Origin: Actinomycetota bacterium
Lineage (GTDB): Bacteria > Actinomycetota > Acidimicrobiia > Acidimicrobiales > Microtrichaceae
Length of the DNA stretch: 64,000 bases
Direction of reading: 5' to 3'
Assembly: GCA_016870275.1 (NCBI GenBank)
Contig: VGBZ01000001.1
Span: 1 to 64,000, forward strand
Under the pieces are notes generated by a model. It did not search any database and was not told the origin of the DNA. It was given only the letters and a program-made list of their open reading frames with translations. Below are positions 21,606-30,201 of this stretch, piece after piece (position 1 is the first letter of the stretch; each line of letters begins with the position of its first letter). Both the position numbers and the translations under genes were made by a program.

Positions 21606-22808
21606 GTGGCCGGACCCGCACCCGCCACGCCGGATCGGCCGCCACGCACCGGACCCGTGGGGCGCGACCCGTTCCTCGACGTCATCCGGGCGTTCGCCAT
21701 GGTCGCCGTCGTGGCCAACCACTTCCTCTACACGCTGCTGTTCCGGAACCCGACGGGGCAGTTCGAGCTGATCATGCTGCAGGAGTCCGGGCACCCGTGG
21801 GTCACGTGGCCCTTCGTGTGGGAACTGCAGGCGTTCTTCCTGCCCGCGGCGGCGCTGTCGTTCGGCCCGGCCCTCCGCACCGACGGCCGGCGCTTCGTCG
21901 GGCGTCGCCTCTGGCGGCTCCTTGTGCCGGTGGTCCCGCTGGTGGTGGGGCTCGTGGTGCTCGAGGCCTCCACGCGTGCCGCCGGCATGGGCGACTGCGC
22001 GACGTGGACCACCGGTCTCACGTGCGCCACCGCCATGCCGATCGCCCCGTTGTGGTTCCTCGTGGTGCTGGTGCCGCTCACCGCCCTCACACCGTGGCTC
22101 GCCCGACACTGGCACGGCCGGTGGCGCATCGGACTTCCCCTCGCCGTGGTGGCCGTCACCGTGGTGTCCGACGCACTGTGGATCGGCGGCGGCGCCGCGC
22201 TCCCGCTCAACGAGATCACTGTCTGGGCGCTCGTGTGGTTCGCCGGCTTCGCCTACGCGGACGGGACCTTCGACCGGCTGGGCACCGGCACCTGGTGGGC
22301 CGTGGTGGCCGGCGGGGCGGCGGTGATGGTGGCCCTCGTGGTGGCCGGGCCCTACCCCCCGTGGCTGGGCGCCTCGCCCCGCTCGATGATGACGGTGCTC
22401 GAGTGCGTGGTCGGGGTGAGCCTCCTCATGGCGCTCCGCAGCCCGATCGCCGCCGTGCGCGAGCGCCGCGCGGTCGACTGGACCGTCCGCAACGTCGGCG
22501 ACCGGATCATGGGGGTGTTCCTCTGGCACTACCTGGCGTTCGCCGTGGTCATCAGCGCGGCGGGGCTGGCCGGGGTGGACCTCGCCGAGCACCTCGGCTG
22601 GTCCTATGTGGCCCAACGGGCGGTGATCATCCCCCTGGCGCTCGTGCTCCTCGTGGGCCTGCTCCGGGTGGTGGCCCCCGTGGACCGCATCCCCTACCCG
22701 GCCGACCGGCGCCGGGCCCGGCCGACGGACGCGGACCGCCCACGCGACACCGCGGCCGCCACGGACACGGTGACCGGGCAGCGGGACGGACCGGGGGGAC
22801 GCAGGTGA
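21606..22808 (+). CDS. Membrane acyltransferase (acyltransferase 3 family-like)
   Basis: A 400-residue integral membrane protein with about ten hydrophobic segments. The N-terminal FLDVIRAFAMVAVVANHFLY is the hallmark of acyltransferase family 3 (PF01757), which moves acyl groups onto sugars, peptides or lipids at the membrane; the family's key histidine would be the one in VANHF. A second conserved-looking region is GVFLWHYLAFAVV. GTG 21606 follows the ligase stop by one base, and its own stop overlaps the next gene as GTGA. It may attach the operon product to an envelope acceptor. The last 40 residues are polar and cytoplasmic. Confidence 0.8.
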   Translation: MAGPAPATPDRPPRTGPVGRDPFLDVIRAFAMVAVVANHFLYTLLFRNPTGQFELIMLQESGHPWVTWPFVWELQAFFLPAAALSFGPALRTDGRRFVGRRLWRLLVPVVPLVVGLVVLEASTRAAGMGDCATWTTGLTCATAMPIAPLWFLVVLVPLTALTPWLARHWHGRWRIGLPLAVVAVTVVSDALWIGGGAALPLNEITVWALVWFAGFAYADGTFDRLGTGTWWAVVAGGAAVMVALVVAGPYPPWLGASPRSMMTVLECVVGVSLLMALRSPIAAVRERRAVDWTVRNVGDRIMGVFLWHYLAFAVVISAAGLAGVDLAEHLGWSYVAQRAVIIPLALVLLVGLLRVVAPVDRIPYPADRRRARPTDADRPRDTAAATDTVTGQRDGPGGRR

Positions 22809-23824
22809 CCGGCACGCGCACGGGCGCCGTCCCCGGGATCCGCGTCGCCGCCACCGCGACGGCGGAGGAGACGGGGGGCCGACGGGTCGGCAACGACGAG
22901 GTGGACGACGTGGTGCGCGCCGCCGGGGGCGAGCCGGCGGCTGCGGGCTGGGCCGAGCACCTCGGCCTCCGGTCCCGGTGGTGGACCGCCCGGCCCGGGG
23001 GCGTGCAGTTCCCGGGCGCCCCCGCCACGGAGGACCTGCTCGTGGACGCCACGGCACGGGCCCTCGACGCCGCCGGTGTGGCCGCCACCGCCGTGGACGT
23101 GTTCGTGGCCGCGACCACCACCCCGAGCCGGCTCACGTCATCGATGGCCACGGCGGCCACGGGACGGCTCGGTATCGGTGGCATGGCGGTCGAGGTGCGC
23201 GCCGGGTGCCCCTCGGCCCTGCACGGCCTCGTGATCGCCGCGGCCCAGCTCGCGCTCGGCGCCGAGGTGGCCGTGGTCGCGGCGGCCGAGACGCTGAGCG
23301 CGGTGGCCCCGGGAACGGGGCCGCTCGCGTACCTGGCCGGCGACGGGGGCGCCGCGACGGTGCTGGTGCGGGACCCCGCAGCGCGGGGACTGGCGCCCGC
23401 CGTGCTGGGCAACGACGGCACGCTCGCCGACGAGGTGGGCGCGCCGGCACCGCTGCCGCCCACCCGGGAACGGCTCGAGGGCGACGGCTACCGGCTCCGT
23501 TTCGGCGACGGCTACAACGGACCGGCCCGCGCCGCGTGGGAGGCCGTCGGCGCCGATGCCCTCGCCGCCGCGGAGGTGTCGGCCGGACGGATCGGCGCGG
23601 TGGTGGCCAACCAGCCCGGCCGACCGCGCCTGCACTCGGCGGCCGTCGCCGCCGGGGTGGACCCGGCCACCGTGGTCGACGTGGTGGGGCGCACCGCCAA
23701 CTCGGGCTCGGCCGGGTTCCTCACCGCGCTGCACGCCGCCGGCGGGCTGCACCGGGAGGGTCCGTGGCTCCTGGTGTCGGTGGGCGGCGGACTCTCGTGG
23801 GCGGGGGCCGTGCTGTGGCCATGA
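22805..23824 (+). CDS. KAS III-like protein lacking the active-site histidine
   Basis: A second thiolase-fold FabH relative, 339 residues. Cys135 is present (VRAGCPSALHGL), and the Asn position is probably kept at 299 (RTANSGSAGF). The HQAN motif is replaced by NQPG (VVANQPGRPR), so the catalytic His becomes Asn269. The protein may be the non-canonical half of a KAS III heterodimer with the intact enzyme at 18197, as described for LstA/LstB in lipstatin synthesis, or may work as an acyl carrier or transferase. Start and stop both overlap neighbours by four bases. Confidence 0.85.
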   Translation: MTGTRTGAVPGIRVAATATAEETGGRRVGNDEVDDVVRAAGGEPAAAGWAEHLGLRSRWWTARPGGVQFPGAPATEDLLVDATARALDAAGVAATAVDVFVAATTTPSRLTSSMATAATGRLGIGGMAVEVRAGCPSALHGLVIAAAQLALGAEVAVVAAAETLSAVAPGTGPLAYLAGDGGAATVLVRDPAARGLAPAVLGNDGTLADEVGAPAPLPPTRERLEGDGYRLRFGDGYNGPARAAWEAVGADALAAAEVSAGRIGAVVANQPGRPRLHSAAVAAGVDPATVVDVVGRTANSGSAGFLTALHAAGGLHREGPWLLVSVGGGLSWAGAVLWP

Positions 23825-25179
23825 CCGCTGACCGACGCCGGGAGCTGCTCGTCGCCGCGCTGGCCGACGGTGCCGACGCGGGCGAACTCCGGGACTTCCC
23901 GCTCCCCGACCGCTACCGCGCCGCGGTCACGCGACGGGAGCAGGTCGAGGCGGTGCTCGCGGTGCCGGAGTCGGAGCGCGACCCGGCGGACTCCCTGCAC
24001 GTCGAGGAGGTCCCACGGCCCGACCCGGCCCCCGACGAGGTGCTGGTGGCGGTGATGGCCTCGGCCATCAACTACAACACCGTCTGGAGTGCCAGCTTCT
24101 CGCCGGTGCCCACGTTCGCCTTCCTCGACCGGCTCGCCGCCGAGGGCGGCTGGTCCGCACGACACGGCGGTGACCGCCACGTCCTCGGTTCCGACGCCGC
24201 CGGAGTGGTGGTGGCCGTCGGATCGCTCGTGCGGCGCTGGCGGCCCGGCGACCACGTCGCGGTGCACGGGAACTGGGTGGCCGCCGACGACCCGGCCGCC
24301 CAGCAGGACGCCATGCGGGCCCCCACCCAGCGGGCCTGGGGGTTCGAGACGAACTTCGGCGGCCTCGCCGACCTGGCCCTCGTGAAGGCCAGCCAGCTGC
24401 TGGCCAAGCCGGCGCACCTCACGTGGGAGGAGGCGGCCAGCACCACGCTGTGCAACGCCACCGCCTACCGCATGCTGGTGTCGTCCAACGGGGCCGGACT
24501 CCGCCTCGGCGACCGGGTGCTGGTGTGGGGCGCCACCGGCGGGATCGGCAGCTTCGCCGTGCAGCAGTGCCTGGCCGCCGGGGCCGAGCCGATCTGCGTG
24601 GTGGGCCGCCGGTCACGGGTCGAGTTGCTCCACCGACTCGGCGTGCGCCACGTCATCGACCGCACCGCCGAGGGGTACCGCTTCCTGGACCGTCACGACC
24701 GGGTGGACGTGGCCGAGGTGGAGCGCTTCGCCGAGCAGGTGCGGGCGCTGTCCGACGGCGGGGTGGACGTGGTGTTCGAGCATCCGGGCCGCGAGACGAT
24801 GCCGGCCTCGGTGGCCGCGTGCCGGCGGGGCGGGACGGTGGTCACCTGCGCAGCCACGACGGGATACCGGATCCCGCTCACCGGGAGCGGGCTCACCCAG
24901 GAGTCGGTCCGCATCGTGGGGTCCCACTTCGCCAACTACCTCGAGAACGAGCGGGCCAACGAGCTGGTGCGGCGGGGCGTGGTCCATCCCACGCTCACCA
25001 GCACCCTCCCACTCGAGTCGGTGGCTCGGGCCACCCGGCTCGTGCGCGACGGCGCCCACGAGGGGAAGGTGGGCATCACCTGTCTCGCCCCGCCCGGCGC
25101 GGGCGTGACGGAACCCGCCACGCGGCGGCAGCTCGGCGAGGACCGGATCGCCGCGTTCGCCCGCGCCGCAGGGGCCTGA
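23821..25179 (+). CDS. ccr: Crotonyl-CoA carboxylase/reductase homologue
   Basis: Medium-chain dehydrogenase of the CCR family, 452 residues, which reduces an enoyl-CoA with NADPH while fixing CO2 to give an alkylmalonyl-CoA. Diagnostic segments are INYNTVWSASFSPVPTFAF, RAWGFETNFGG, the NADPH loop WGATGGIGSFA, FEHPGRETM and GSHFANY. The residues known to hold CO2 in the Kitasatospora enzyme (Asn in INYNTVW, Phe-Glu in GFE, His in GSHF) are all present (about N84/86, F175, E176, H369), so carboxylation is plausible. ATG 23821 overlaps the previous stop (ATGA). It is last in the operon and convergent with ilvC. No ethylmalonyl-CoA mutase or other pathway gene is nearby. Confidence 0.92.
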   Translation: MTADRRRELLVAALADGADAGELRDFPLPDRYRAAVTRREQVEAVLAVPESERDPADSLHVEEVPRPDPAPDEVLVAVMASAINYNTVWSASFSPVPTFAFLDRLAAEGGWSARHGGDRHVLGSDAAGVVVAVGSLVRRWRPGDHVAVHGNWVAADDPAAQQDAMRAPTQRAWGFETNFGGLADLALVKASQLLAKPAHLTWEEAASTTLCNATAYRMLVSSNGAGLRLGDRVLVWGATGGIGSFAVQQCLAAGAEPICVVGRRSRVELLHRLGVRHVIDRTAEGYRFLDRHDRVDVAEVERFAEQVRALSDGGVDVVFEHPGRETMPASVAACRRGGTVVTCAATTGYRIPLTGSGLTQESVRIVGSHFANYLENERANELVRRGVVHPTLTSTLPLESVARATRLVRDGAHEGKVGITCLAPPGAGVTEPATRRQLGEDRIAAFARAAGA

Positions 25180-25185
25180 GCCGCC

Positions 25186-26214
25186 TCAGTCGCCGCCGGA
25201 GATGTCCTCGACCTTGGTGCGACCCGCCGAGATCCACGGCATCATCTCGCGGAGCTGTGCGCCCACCTGTTCGATCTGGTGGGCCTTGCCGGCCTCGCGC
25301 AGCTCGGTGAAGCGGCCGCCGCCGCCGCGCACCTCACCGACGAACTCCTCGGCGAAGGCGCCGGAGACGATCTCGTCGAGGATGCGGCGCATCTCGGCCT
25401 TGGTCTCGGCGTCGACCACACGGGGGCCGCGGGTCAGGTCGCCGTACTCGGCGGTCGTCGAGATGGAGTAGCGCATCCCGGCTACCCCCTGCTCGTACAT
25501 GAGGTCCACGATCAACTTCAGCTCGTGCAGGCACTCGAAGTACGCCACCTCAGGCTGGTAGCCCGCCTCGACCAGAGTCTCGAACCCGTTCTGCACCAGC
25601 GAGGTGAGCCCGCCGCAGAGCACCACCTGCTCACCGAACAGGTCGGTCTCGGTCTCCTCGGCGAAGGTCGTCTCGATCACGCCGGCCCGGGTGCCGCCGA
25701 TGGCGTCCGCATAGGACAGGGCCAGGGCGAGCGCTCCGCCCGAGGCGTCCTGCTCGACGGCGACCAGGCAGGGCACGCCGCCGCCCTCGGTGTAGGTCCG
25801 CCGCACCAGGTGGCCGGGTCCCTTCGGGGCCACCATCGCCACGTCGACCGAGTCCGGGGCCTGCACGTAGCCGAAGCGGACGTTGAAGCCGTGGGCGAAG
25901 AACAGTGCGTCGCCGGGCTGCAGGTTGGGCGCCACCTCGGACTCGTAGGCCGGTCCGATCTCGGTGTCGGGCAGCAGGATCATGATGACATCGGCCTCGG
26001 CCGCCGCCTCGGCCAGACCCAGGACCCGGAGACCCGCCTCCTCGGCCTTGGCCCGGGAGGACGACCCCTCCCGGAGTCCCACCCGGACGTCCACGCCCGA
26101 GTCCTTGAGGTTGAGTGCGTGTGCGTGACCCTGCGAGCCGTAGCCGAGGATCGCCACCTTGCGGCCGAGGATGATCGACCGGTCCGCGTCCTGTTCGTAG
26201 TACACGTTCGCCAT
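25186..26214 (-). CDS. ilvC: Ketol-acid reductoisomerase (NADP+), class I
   Basis: Rearranges and reduces 2-acetolactate and 2-aceto-2-hydroxybutyrate in valine and isoleucine synthesis. The 342 residues from ATG 26214 ([15 protein letters not shown]) match the short bacterial class. Motifs: NADPH loop [41 protein letters not shown], and metal ligands in the region [18 protein letters not shown]. It is separated from ilvBN by an oppositely oriented lipoprotein gene, so it has its own promoter in the 75-base divergent gap. The frame stays open for 31 more codons upstream, without homology. Confidence 0.96.
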   Translation of the reverse strand: MANVYYEQDADRSIILGRKVAILGYGSQGHAHALNLKDSGVDVRVGLREGSSSRAKAEEAGLRVLGLAEAAAEADVIMILLPDTEIGPAYESEVAPNLQPGDALFFAHGFNVRFGYVQAPDSVDVAMVAPKGPGHLVRRTYTEGGGVPCLVAVEQDASGGALALALSYADAIGGTRAGVIETTFAEETETDLFGEQVVLCGGLTSLVQNGFETLVEAGYQPEVAYFECLHELKLIVDLMYEQGVAGMRYSISTTAEYGDLTRGPRVVDAETKAEMRRILDEIVSGAFAEEFVGEVRGGGGRFTELREAGKAHQIEQVGAQLREMMPWISAGRTKVEDISGGD

Positions 26215-26289
26215 GACGCCATTGTTGTCGCCGGTCGACTCGGCCGACGAATCCGTGTGAGTGGTTGAACACGCTCCGAGAGTGGGGCC

Positions 26290-27084
26290 CTGACAAACAA
26301 CGCTCATCTCCGCTGGCTGCGCCGCCTGTCCGGCGTCGCCCTCGCCGCCATCGCAACGGTCGTCGTCGTCGCCTGCGGCGGTGCCTCATTCGAGGACAAG
26401 GCCGCTTCGACGACCACGGCCCCGACCGACTCAGGAACCGACTCAGGGTCCGACTCAGGGTCCGACGGTTTCAGCGCCGAGGCCACCACGCTCGGCACCG
26501 ACCTCCTCACCCAGTTCGACCTGACCGAGAGGGAGATCGACGAACTCGAGGCTGGGTGCCTCGGCCAGACCCTCATCGAGGCCCTCGGGGAGTCGGACGC
26601 CCGGGACGTGGTGACCACCGAGACGCCATCGACCGAGCAGCTCGAGGCGCTCTCCGCCGGGTTCGACGCCTGCGTGAGCGGTCGGACCCTCGGCCCGGTA
26701 ATCACCGCGCTGTTCTTCAACGAACTCCCTGGGGCGCCGACCCCGGACCAGTCGGTGGAGAGCTGCGTTGCGGGTGAGATCGACGGGTCGACCGGCCAGC
26801 TGATCATCGGGTTGTTCGGCAGCAACGAGTCAGGTGGACTCCCAACAGAGTTCCTCAACACACTCGACGTGTGCGTGCCCGACGACGTGGTCGCCGAACA
26901 GCTCACCGCCGAGCTCGCCTCGGACGGAACCTTCACCGAGGCCGAGGCGAGCTGCATCGCCGAACAGGTGGCACCGCAGCTGTCGATCAGCACTCTGGCC
27001 GAGGCCGGGGAGAGCGGGGCGCTGCCCCCCGACGTGCAGGCACTCATCGAGGAGGCCACGCTGGCCTGCGTCGTCGGAGGTTGA
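26290..27084 (+). CDS. Putative lipoprotein with probable CTG start
   Basis: The frame holds a convincing lipoprotein signal ([10 protein letters not shown], a hydrophobic core and lipobox VVVVAC), followed by a Ser/Thr/Asp-rich linker ([14 protein letters not shown]) and a domain of about 200 residues. In-frame TGA at 26266-26268 limits the start. Between it and the lipobox the only start-like codon is CTG 26290 (read as M-TNNAHLRW), with GAGAGTGGGG just upstream. ATG/GTG/TTG are absent before GTG 26608, which would remove the signal peptide. The mature domain has regularly spaced Cys in helical repeats ([57 protein letters not shown]). Function unknown. Confidence 0.7.
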   Translation: MTNNAHLRWLRRLSGVALAAIATVVVVACGGASFEDKAASTTTAPTDSGTDSGSDSGSDGFSAEATTLGTDLLTQFDLTEREIDELEAGCLGQTLIEALGESDARDVVTTETPSTEQLEALSAGFDACVSGRTLGPVITALFFNELPGAPTPDQSVESCVAGEIDGSTGQLIIGLFGSNESGGLPTEFLNTLDVCVPDDVVAEQLTAELASDGTFTEAEASCIAEQVAPQLSISTLAEAGESGALPPDVQALIEEATLACVVGG

Positions 27085-27095
27085 ACCAGAGGGTC

Positions 27096-27632
27096 TCAGT
27101 GGCGGTTCGAGCCGACGCCGCCGGGTTCCAGCTTCGGCAGCGCCACCCGCCCGGTCCGCTGGATGTCGACGATCCCGAACGGCCGCAACAGTTCCTCGAA
27201 GTCGTCGAGTCGGCTCGGATGTTCCTCGGCAGTGACCGTGAGCTCGTCGACGCTGACGTCGAGCACGTGGCCCTCGAACAACTCCACGAGGCTCAGGACC
27301 TGCTGACGTTGCTCGGCGTTCGCCCGAACGGTCAACAGGACGAGTTCCCGCTCCACGGAGTCCCGCGGGTCGAGTTCGGAGATCTTGATCACGTTGATGA
27401 GCTTGTTGAGCTGCTTGACCACCTGCTCAAGCGGCGCCGACTCCACGTCGACCACGACGGTCAGACGGGAGAAGCGCTCGTCCTGGGTGGGTGCCACGGC
27501 GAGGGAGAAGATGTTGTAGCCACGTCGAGCGAACAAGCTGGCCACACGGGCGAGCACCCCGGCGCGGTTCTCGACCAGCACCGAGAGAACGTGGTGCTTC
27601 GGGGCCGGTCCGGGTGGCGGCGGCAGGTTCAC
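27096..27632 (-). CDS. ilvN: Acetolactate synthase, regulatory (small) subunit
   Basis: ACT-domain regulatory subunit that binds valine and confers feedback inhibition on IlvB. The 178-residue protein has the ACT start [19 protein letters not shown], then [14 protein letters not shown], and the conserved [11 protein letters not shown] region. The C-terminal half ([18 protein letters not shown] and onward) is the second ACT-like domain. GTG 27632 overlaps the ilvB stop by four bases, giving a tight ilvBN pair. It is convergent with the lipoprotein gene. Confidence 0.96.
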   Translation of the reverse strand: MNLPPPPGPAPKHHVLSVLVENRAGVLARVASLFARRGYNIFSLAVAPTQDERFSRLTVVVDVESAPLEQVVKQLNKLINVIKISELDPRDSVERELVLLTVRANAEQRQQVLSLVELFEGHVLDVSVDELTVTAEEHPSRLDDFEELLRPFGIVDIQRTGRVALPKLEPGGVGSNRH

Positions 27633-29395
27633 TGCGCTCCTCCCGGCTGAGGTTGCGAGGGGTCGACCACGATGTCGGAGTTGCTGCGACCGGCGGGGAC
27701 CATCGGGAACACCTTCTCGTTGGAGTCGGTGCGGAACTCGAGGACGACGGGACGGTCGTCGATCTCGTTGGCCTTGTCGATCGCCGGGCCGACCTCCTCG
27801 GGCGACTCGACCCGAAGGGCCACACAGCCCATGGCCTCGGACCACTTGACGTAGTCGGGCAGATCAGGCGAGAGGTACACCTCTGAGTAGCGCTCGTCGT
27901 AGAACATTTCCTGCCACTGCCGCACCATGCCCAGGTAGGCGTTGTTGAGGATCGCCACCTTCACGGGAATGCGCTCGGTGGCCGCCGTCACGAGTTCCTG
28001 TGCGGTCATCTGGAAGCAGCCATCGCCGTCGACGGCCCAGACCATGCGGTCCGGCCGACCGACCTTGGCGCCGATCGCTGCGGGCACCGAAAACCCCATC
28101 GTCCCGAGGCCCCCCGAGTTGACCCACGTGTACGGGTGGTTGAACCGCCAGTACTGCGACGTCCACATCTGGTGCTGACCGACTCCCGAGGCGACGATGC
28201 AATCCTCCGGGGCCCGCTCCCAGAGCTGTTCCAACACGAATTGCGGCTTGAGCAGATCGTCGCCGGCCGACTGCTCGTAGACGAGGGGGTACCGCTCCTG
28301 CCAGCCGGAGATCGTCGAGCGCCAGGTCGAACGATCCGGCTGCGCCGCAGCGATGTCACCGCCACTCAGGTCACGCAACGCGGTCACGAGTTCCTCGATC
28401 ACGAGTCGGCAGTCTCCGACGATCGGGACGTCTGGACGACGGACCTTGCCGAGTTCGGCCGGATCGATGTCGACATGGATGACCTTGGCCTCCGGGGCGA
28501 ATGCGTCGACCTTGCCCGTCACGCGGTCGTCGAACCGGCTCCCGAGGGCGATCAGCAGGTCGGCTTCCTGCATGGCGGTCACCGCCGTGTAGTTGCCGTG
28601 CATCCCGGGCATGCCCAGGCACAGCGGGTGGTCGTCGGGGAACGCTCCCCGGGCCATGAGCGTGGTCACCACGCTGATGTCTGTCAGTTCGGCGAGTTCC
28701 CGGAGTGCCTCGGCGGCCCGGGCCTTCAGGATGCCGCCACCGGCATAGATGATCGGTCGGCGCGCCGAGAGGATCAGCTCCGCCGCATCGCGGATCTTCT
28801 TGGCGTGACCCTTGGTCGTCGGCTTGTACCCGGGCAGGCTGGAGGCCACCTCGGCGTCGGTCGGCCAGTACCAGTCGAGCGCAGAACGGGGGTTGGCCGG
28901 ATCGACGATGTCCTTGGGGATGTCGACGAGCACCGGGCCGGGCCGCCCGGTCGTGGCGATGTGGAACGCCTGACGAATCACGAGCGGGATGTCCTCGGCC
29001 CGGGTGACGAGCTCGTTGTGCTTGGTGACCGACCGGGTGATGCCGACCGTGTCGCACTCCTGGAACGCATCGGTGCCGATCGCCGGCGTGGGGACCTGAC
29101 CGGTGATCACCACCATGGGCACCGAGTCCATGTAGGCGTCACAGAGCGGAGTGACGATGTTCGTGGCCGCCGGACCCGACGTCACCATGGCCACTCCGGG
29201 ACGACCGGTGGCGTGCGCGAACCCCTCGGCCATGTGGCCGGCACCCTGCTCGTGGCGCACCAGGATGTGGCGGATCGGGCTGTCGATGATCGGGTCGTAC
29301 ACCGGCAGGATCGCCCCGCCCGGCAGGCCGAACATCACCTCGACGCCCTCGAGCTCGAGAGCCTTGATGAGTGCTGATCCTCCGTTGGTCACCAT
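27629..29395 (-). CDS. ilvB: Acetolactate synthase, catalytic (large) subunit
   Basis: ThDP enzyme joining two pyruvates, or pyruvate and 2-oxobutyrate, at the start of branched-chain amino-acid synthesis. ATG 29395 gives [20 protein letters not shown] and a 588-residue protein. The catalytic Glu is in [13 protein letters not shown]; the ThDP/Mg motif is [14 protein letters not shown] to ILNN; FAD-region motifs such as [12 protein letters not shown] are present. The gene lies behind a leader peptide and attenuator (29508-29604), so expression should respond to charged Ile/Leu/Val tRNA. It is coupled to ilvN. Confidence 0.97.
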   Translation of the reverse strand: MVTNGGSALIKALELEGVEVMFGLPGGAILPVYDPIIDSPIRHILVRHEQGAGHMAEGFAHATGRPGVAMVTSGPAATNIVTPLCDAYMDSVPMVVITGQVPTPAIGTDAFQECDTVGITRSVTKHNELVTRAEDIPLVIRQAFHIATTGRPGPVLVDIPKDIVDPANPRSALDWYWPTDAEVASSLPGYKPTTKGHAKKIRDAAELILSARRPIIYAGGGILKARAAEALRELAELTDISVVTTLMARGAFPDDHPLCLGMPGMHGNYTAVTAMQEADLLIALGSRFDDRVTGKVDAFAPEAKVIHVDIDPAELGKVRRPDVPIVGDCRLVIEELVTALRDLSGGDIAAAQPDRSTWRSTISGWQERYPLVYEQSAGDDLLKPQFVLEQLWERAPEDCIVASGVGQHQMWTSQYWRFNHPYTWVNSGGLGTMGFSVPAAIGAKVGRPDRMVWAVDGDGCFQMTAQELVTAATERIPVKVAILNNAYLGMVRQWQEMFYDERYSEVYLSPDLPDYVKWSEAMGCVALRVESPEEVGPAIDKANEIDDRPVVLEFRTDSNEKVFPMVPAGRSNSDIVVDPSQPQPGGAQ

Positions 29396-29507
29396 GTTGT
29401 CTCGTCCTGGTCGTCTGGTCCTGGTCGGTTTGCTGGTCTGAGCGGTTCTTCGGTGCCCTGTTCCGGTTCTCGGGTACCGCCCGGTGGACGATCGGGGCGA
29501 AAACCGT

Positions 29508-29533
29508 GACGACCCCCCATCCGGGAGGTCGTC
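29508..29533 (-). terminator. Attenuator hairpin of the ilvBN leader
   Basis: On the minus strand GACGACCTCCC (29533-29523) pairs with GGGGGGTCGTC (29518-29508) across the loop GGAT, an 11-pair stem with one G-U, and a TTTT follows a few bases later. It lies between the leader peptide and ilvB. Upstream, GTGCGC (29577-29572), GGCGCAC (29568-29562) and GTGCGCC (29541-29535) can form mutually exclusive pairs, the layout expected for ribosome-mediated attenuation. Confidence 0.75.
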
Positions 29534-29568
29534 GGGCGCACGAGCGGTCTCTGGGCCGGTGGTGCGCC

Positions 29569-29604
29569 TCAGCGCACTACGAGGGGGATGTCGGCACGGC
29601 GCAT
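29569..29604 (-). CDS. ilvBN leader peptide ([11 protein letters not shown])
   Basis: An 11-codon frame ahead of ilvB reading [11 protein letters not shown], with the branched-chain codons ATC, CTC, GTA and GTG packed just before the stop. Its last two codons form the first arm of the alternative hairpins described for the attenuator. Stalling at these codons when Ile, Leu or Val tRNAs are uncharged would free the downstream arm and prevent termination. There is no Shine-Dalgarno sequence; a leaderless or nearly leaderless transcript from the promoter just upstream would explain that. Leader attenuation of ilvBNC is established in Corynebacterium. Confidence 0.8.
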   Translation of the reverse strand: MRRADIPLVVR

Positions 29605-29612
29605 CGATTTTC

Positions 29613-29642
29613 AGTCTGCCAGCACACCGCGTTGTTTGCCAA
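29613..29642 (-). promoter_or_regulatory. Candidate promoter of ilvBN
   Basis: On the minus strand TTGGCA (29642-29637) and CAGACT (29618-29613) are 18 bases apart. Transcription would begin about seven bases on, almost at the leader ATG (29604). Only 10 bases separate it from the upstream Nudix stop. Confidence 0.5.
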
Positions 29643-29651
29643 CCGCCGCCA

Positions 29652-30167
29652 TCAGGCCCCGTGGTCGACGACGAACCGGAGGCACAGTGCCAGGGAGTCC
29701 GGGACGAATCGATCCCGACCGATCCGGACGATGAGCTCGTCTGGTTCGACGACACAGGCCTCGACCACCTCGCCGTCGTCGAACGAGATCGGACCGTCCC
29801 ACACGACGGTCCAGATACGGGCCACCTCGTCGACGGAGTCATCGACGTAGACCCCGTCGCCGAGTCGCTCGAGTTCCACACCGACGACGCCGACCTCCTC
29901 GGCGAGTTCACGTTCGGCGGCGTGATCCCACTCCTCTCCGGCGCCCACGACTCCGCCGACGGCGAGGTCCCATGCGTCCGGCCAGAGGTCCTTGTCCGGA
30001 GCGCGGCGGTGGATGAGCACACCGCCCGACGAGGTCCGGACGATCACGAAGGTGCATCGGTGCCGCAGGCGCCGACGGCGCATCTCAGCTCGCGTCACGG
30101 TGGCGATGATGGTCCCGTCGGCGTCGAGCACGTCGACGAGCTCCCGGGCGGCGTCGGCGGTCCCCAT
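29652..30167 (-). CDS. Nudix hydrolase
   Basis: A 171-residue Nudix enzyme hydrolysing a nucleoside-diphosphate-linked substrate. The box is complete: G-VVGAG-E, seven residues, then REL-A-EEVGV (GX5EX7REUXEEXGU). The N-terminal segment [20 protein letters not shown] and the following RHRCTFVIV resemble Nudix proteins of the isopentenyl-diphosphate isomerase-like or YfcD group. Two starts are possible, ATG 30167 and ATG 30194. The former is preferred because GGAGG lies about ten bases upstream. Substrate unknown. Divergent from the nucleotidyltransferase gene. Confidence 0.9.
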   Translation of the reverse strand: MGTADAARELVDVLDADGTIIATVTRAEMRRRRLRHRCTFVIVRTSSGGVLIHRRAPDKDLWPDAWDLAVGGVVGAGEEWDHAAERELAEEVGVVGVELERLGDGVYVDDSVDEVARIWTVVWDGPISFDDGEVVEACVVEPDELIVRIGRDRFVPDSLALCLRFVVDHGA

Positions 30168-30201
30168 GTCAGGAGATCCTCCCACCTGCGACACTGTCGC
30201 C

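Noticed and set aside
18197-25185. An acyl-carrier-protein gene hidden in the KAS III - CCR operon
   Set aside because: Genes overlap almost without gaps, and no short frame with a DSL phosphopantetheine motif was seen between or after them.
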